From assembly GCA_963822215.1 (NCBI GenBank), contig CAWGGX010000007.1:62001-126000 (forward strand): a stretch of 64,000 nucleotides of DNA, written 5' to 3'. Made by a program: the position numbers and the translations under genes. Position 1 is the stretch's first letter. Every line of letters starts with the position of its first letter. Positions 62,784 to 64,000 of this stretch are shown one piece after another. This DNA is from Roseiarcus sp963822215. GTDB taxonomy: Bacteria; Pseudomonadota; Alphaproteobacteria; Rhizobiales; Beijerinckiaceae. Below the pieces are notes generated by a model that had not been told where the DNA came from, did no database searches, and worked only from the letters and a program-made list of their open reading frames with translations.

Positions 62784-63531
62784 AGTCGCCCCAACCCGCG
62801 ATCCACTCCATCACCGCCTCGAGATGGTGCCGCGTCTCGGCCGCGGGCGCCGGCGGCCGCTCGACCATGACGACCTCGATCCCGAGCGTCCGGGCCGCCT
62901 CGATCTTGGCATAGGTGGCGCGCCCACCGCTGTTCTTGGTGACGAGCGTCTCGACCTTTTCGGTCCGCATCAGCTCGAGCTCGTCGGCGAGCGCGAAGGG
63001 GCCGCGGGCCAGCACGAGCTTGCAGTCGGGCAGGGCGACGATTTCCGCCGGACGGTCGATCGCCCGCACGATGTAGCGGTGCCGCGGCGCCCGGGCGAAA
63101 GCGGCGAGCTGGAGCCGCCCTTGCGTCAGGAACACGGTCTTGCGGACGCTTCCGAGCGCCTCGACCGCGGCGTCCATGGTCGCGACCTCTGTCCAGTGGT
63201 CGCCCGGCGCCGGCCGCCATGGGGGACGGGTGAACACGGCCAGCGGCGTCGCGGTCAGTCGGCAGGCTTCGACCGCGTTGGCCGACATCCGCGCCGCGAA
63301 AGGATGGGTCGCGTCGACAACCGCGCCAATCTGCTCGGACCGCAGGTATTCGGCGAGCCCCGCCACCCCGCCGAAGCCGCCGATCCGCTGCGGGATCGGC
63401 GCGGGCGCCGGATGGGCGGTCGCGCCGGCGAGCGACAGGATCGCGTCGACGGTGGGCTCGCCGGCGAGGCGGCTGGCGAGGCTGCTCGCTTCCGTCGTGC
63501 CGCCGAGAACGAGCAGGCGAAGGCGTTTCAC
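62722..63531 (-). CDS. cobK: precorrin-6A reductase
   Basis: 269 residues. NADPH-dependent reduction of precorrin-6A. Visible: LRLLVLGGTTEASSLASRLA, IGGFGGVAGLAEYL, VVDATHPFAARMSANAVEAC, and VETLVTKNSGGRATYAKIEA with EVVMVERPP. The last ~20 residues (SSIGSLKLPAGGSGPPHRER) are not family-like and come from the dispersed repeat, so the original C-terminus was probably near 62780. Starts 11 nt from cobL on the other strand. Confidence 0.93.
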   Translation of the reverse strand: MKRLRLLVLGGTTEASSLASRLAGEPTVDAILSLAGATAHPAPAPIPQRIGGFGGVAGLAEYLRSEQIGAVVDATHPFAARMSANAVEACRLTATPLAVFTRPPWRPAPGDHWTEVATMDAAVEALGSVRKTVFLTQGRLQLAAFARAPRHRYIVRAIDRPAEIVALPDCKLVLARGPFALADELELMRTEKVETLVTKNSGGRATYAKIEAARTLGIEVVMVERPPAPAAETRHHLEAVMEWIAGWGDSSIGSLKLPAGGSGPPHRER

Positions 63532-63542
63532 GGGGCGGCTCC

Positions 63543-64000
63543 ATGAGCGGCGACACGCGCGACGAAAAGCGCGCCGATAAATGGCTCGCCGTGGTCGGGA
63601 TCGGCGAGGACGGGATCGACGGCCTTTCTCCTGCCGCGCACGCGCTGCTTGCGCAAGCCGAACTCGTCGTCGGCGGCCGGCGCCATCTCGCGCTCGCCGG
63701 CGATCTCGCCGCGGAAACCTATGCCTGGCCGTCGCCGATCGAGGGCGCGCTCGACGTGATCGAGGCCCGCCGCGGTCGACCCGTCTGCGTGCTGGCGAGC
63801 GGCGATCCGTTCTTCTTTGGCGTCGGCGCGATGCTGATGCGGCGCTTTTCTCCAGACGAGATGATCTGCATCCCGGCGCCCTCGGCCTTCGCGCTCGCCG
63901 CGGCGCGGCTCGGCTGGAGCCAGCAGGACTGCGCGACCCTGTCGCTGCACGGACGGCCGCTCGAAGCGATCCTTCCGCACCTGCAGCCGGGCCAGCGCAT
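63543..64000 (+). CDS. cobL: precorrin-6Y C5,15-methyltransferase, 3' end beyond window
   Basis: 152 residues before the window ends. The N-terminal CbiE-type methylase domain is visible: WLAVVGIGEDGIDGLSPAAH, LVVGGRRHLAL, VLASGDPFFFGVGAML and IPAPSAFALAAARLGWSQQD, which are typical of CobL. The decarboxylating CbiT-type half should follow outside the window. Start ATG 63543; divergent from cobK with 11 nt between starts, so their promoters must lie inside each other's coding sequence or be shared elsewhere. Confidence 0.9.
   Translation, partial: MSGDTRDEKRADKWLAVVGIGEDGIDGLSPAAHALLAQAELVVGGRRHLALAGDLAAETYAWPSPIEGALDVIEARRGRPVCVLASGDPFFFGVGAMLMRRFSPDEMICIPAPSAFALAAARLGWSQQDCATLSLHGRPLEAILPHLQPGQR

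Overview
The window is GC-rich DNA that looks like an alphaproteobacterium, most likely Hyphomicrobiales (Rhizobiales). The support is a usg-family gene, DUF2093, the aerobic (oxygen-dependent) cobalamin pathway, a PEP-CTERM protein with the alphaproteobacterial PEPxxWA-type sorting motif, and CTCTCCCC/GGGGAGAG-type extragenic palindromes. A methanotroph-like Methylocystaceae/Beijerinckiaceae member would fit, but that is inference.

Positions 1-22.6 kb form a surface-glycan island full of mobile elements. Two methyltransferases (the first cut by the window edge) are followed by a duplicated gene fragment hit by two insertion sequences (IS5 and ISAzo13 type) only 10 bp apart. Next is a complete pseudaminic-acid set: pseF-pseG-pseI-methyltransferase-(glycosyltransferase-like/PseH fusion) on the minus strand, divergent from pseB-pseC on the plus strand. 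Then comes a gene graveyard: a sugar epimerase split by an IS110 element plus an unrecognised 543-residue gene, a rhamnan-synthesis-like gene split by an IS200-type element, an IS66 remnant, a decayed RgpF-like gene, and a broken polytopic membrane protein that is the parent copy of the fragment at 1.6-4.6 kb.

Positions 22.6-41.8 kb are mostly core metabolism: an ABC exporter, a HicA-like ORF, usg, an IS66 element inserted with an 8-bp duplication into a ~197-bp tandem repeat, a fatty-acid beta-oxidation cluster (acyl-CoA dehydrogenase, GFA-family protein, thiolase, FadB-type protein), DUF2093, rpsU, a TPR lipoprotein, accB-accC (accC carries an apparent 1-base frameshift) and a molybdopterin oxidoreductase.

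Positions 41.8-46.6 kb hold a tight operon of an MBOAT O-acyltransferase and three AlgJ/AlgX-like SGNH paralogues, the third lacking the nucleophilic serine. cobU/cobP follows directly. After a repeat-rich gap come a PEP-CTERM protein and an unrecognised 209-residue protein.

Positions 50.2-64 kb carry the aerobic cobalamin genes: cobQ-cobO (minus), a VapBC-like pair, a cobalamin riboswitch, then DUF1636-cobW-cobN-cobG-cobH-cobI-cobJ (plus, mostly start/stop overlaps), cobK (minus) and cobL (plus, cut by the right edge). A ~740-bp noncoding element occurs twice in opposite orientation (40.6-41.35 and 62.0-62.8 kb); the second copy runs into the 3' end of cobK. No tRNA, rRNA or CRISPR array was recognised.
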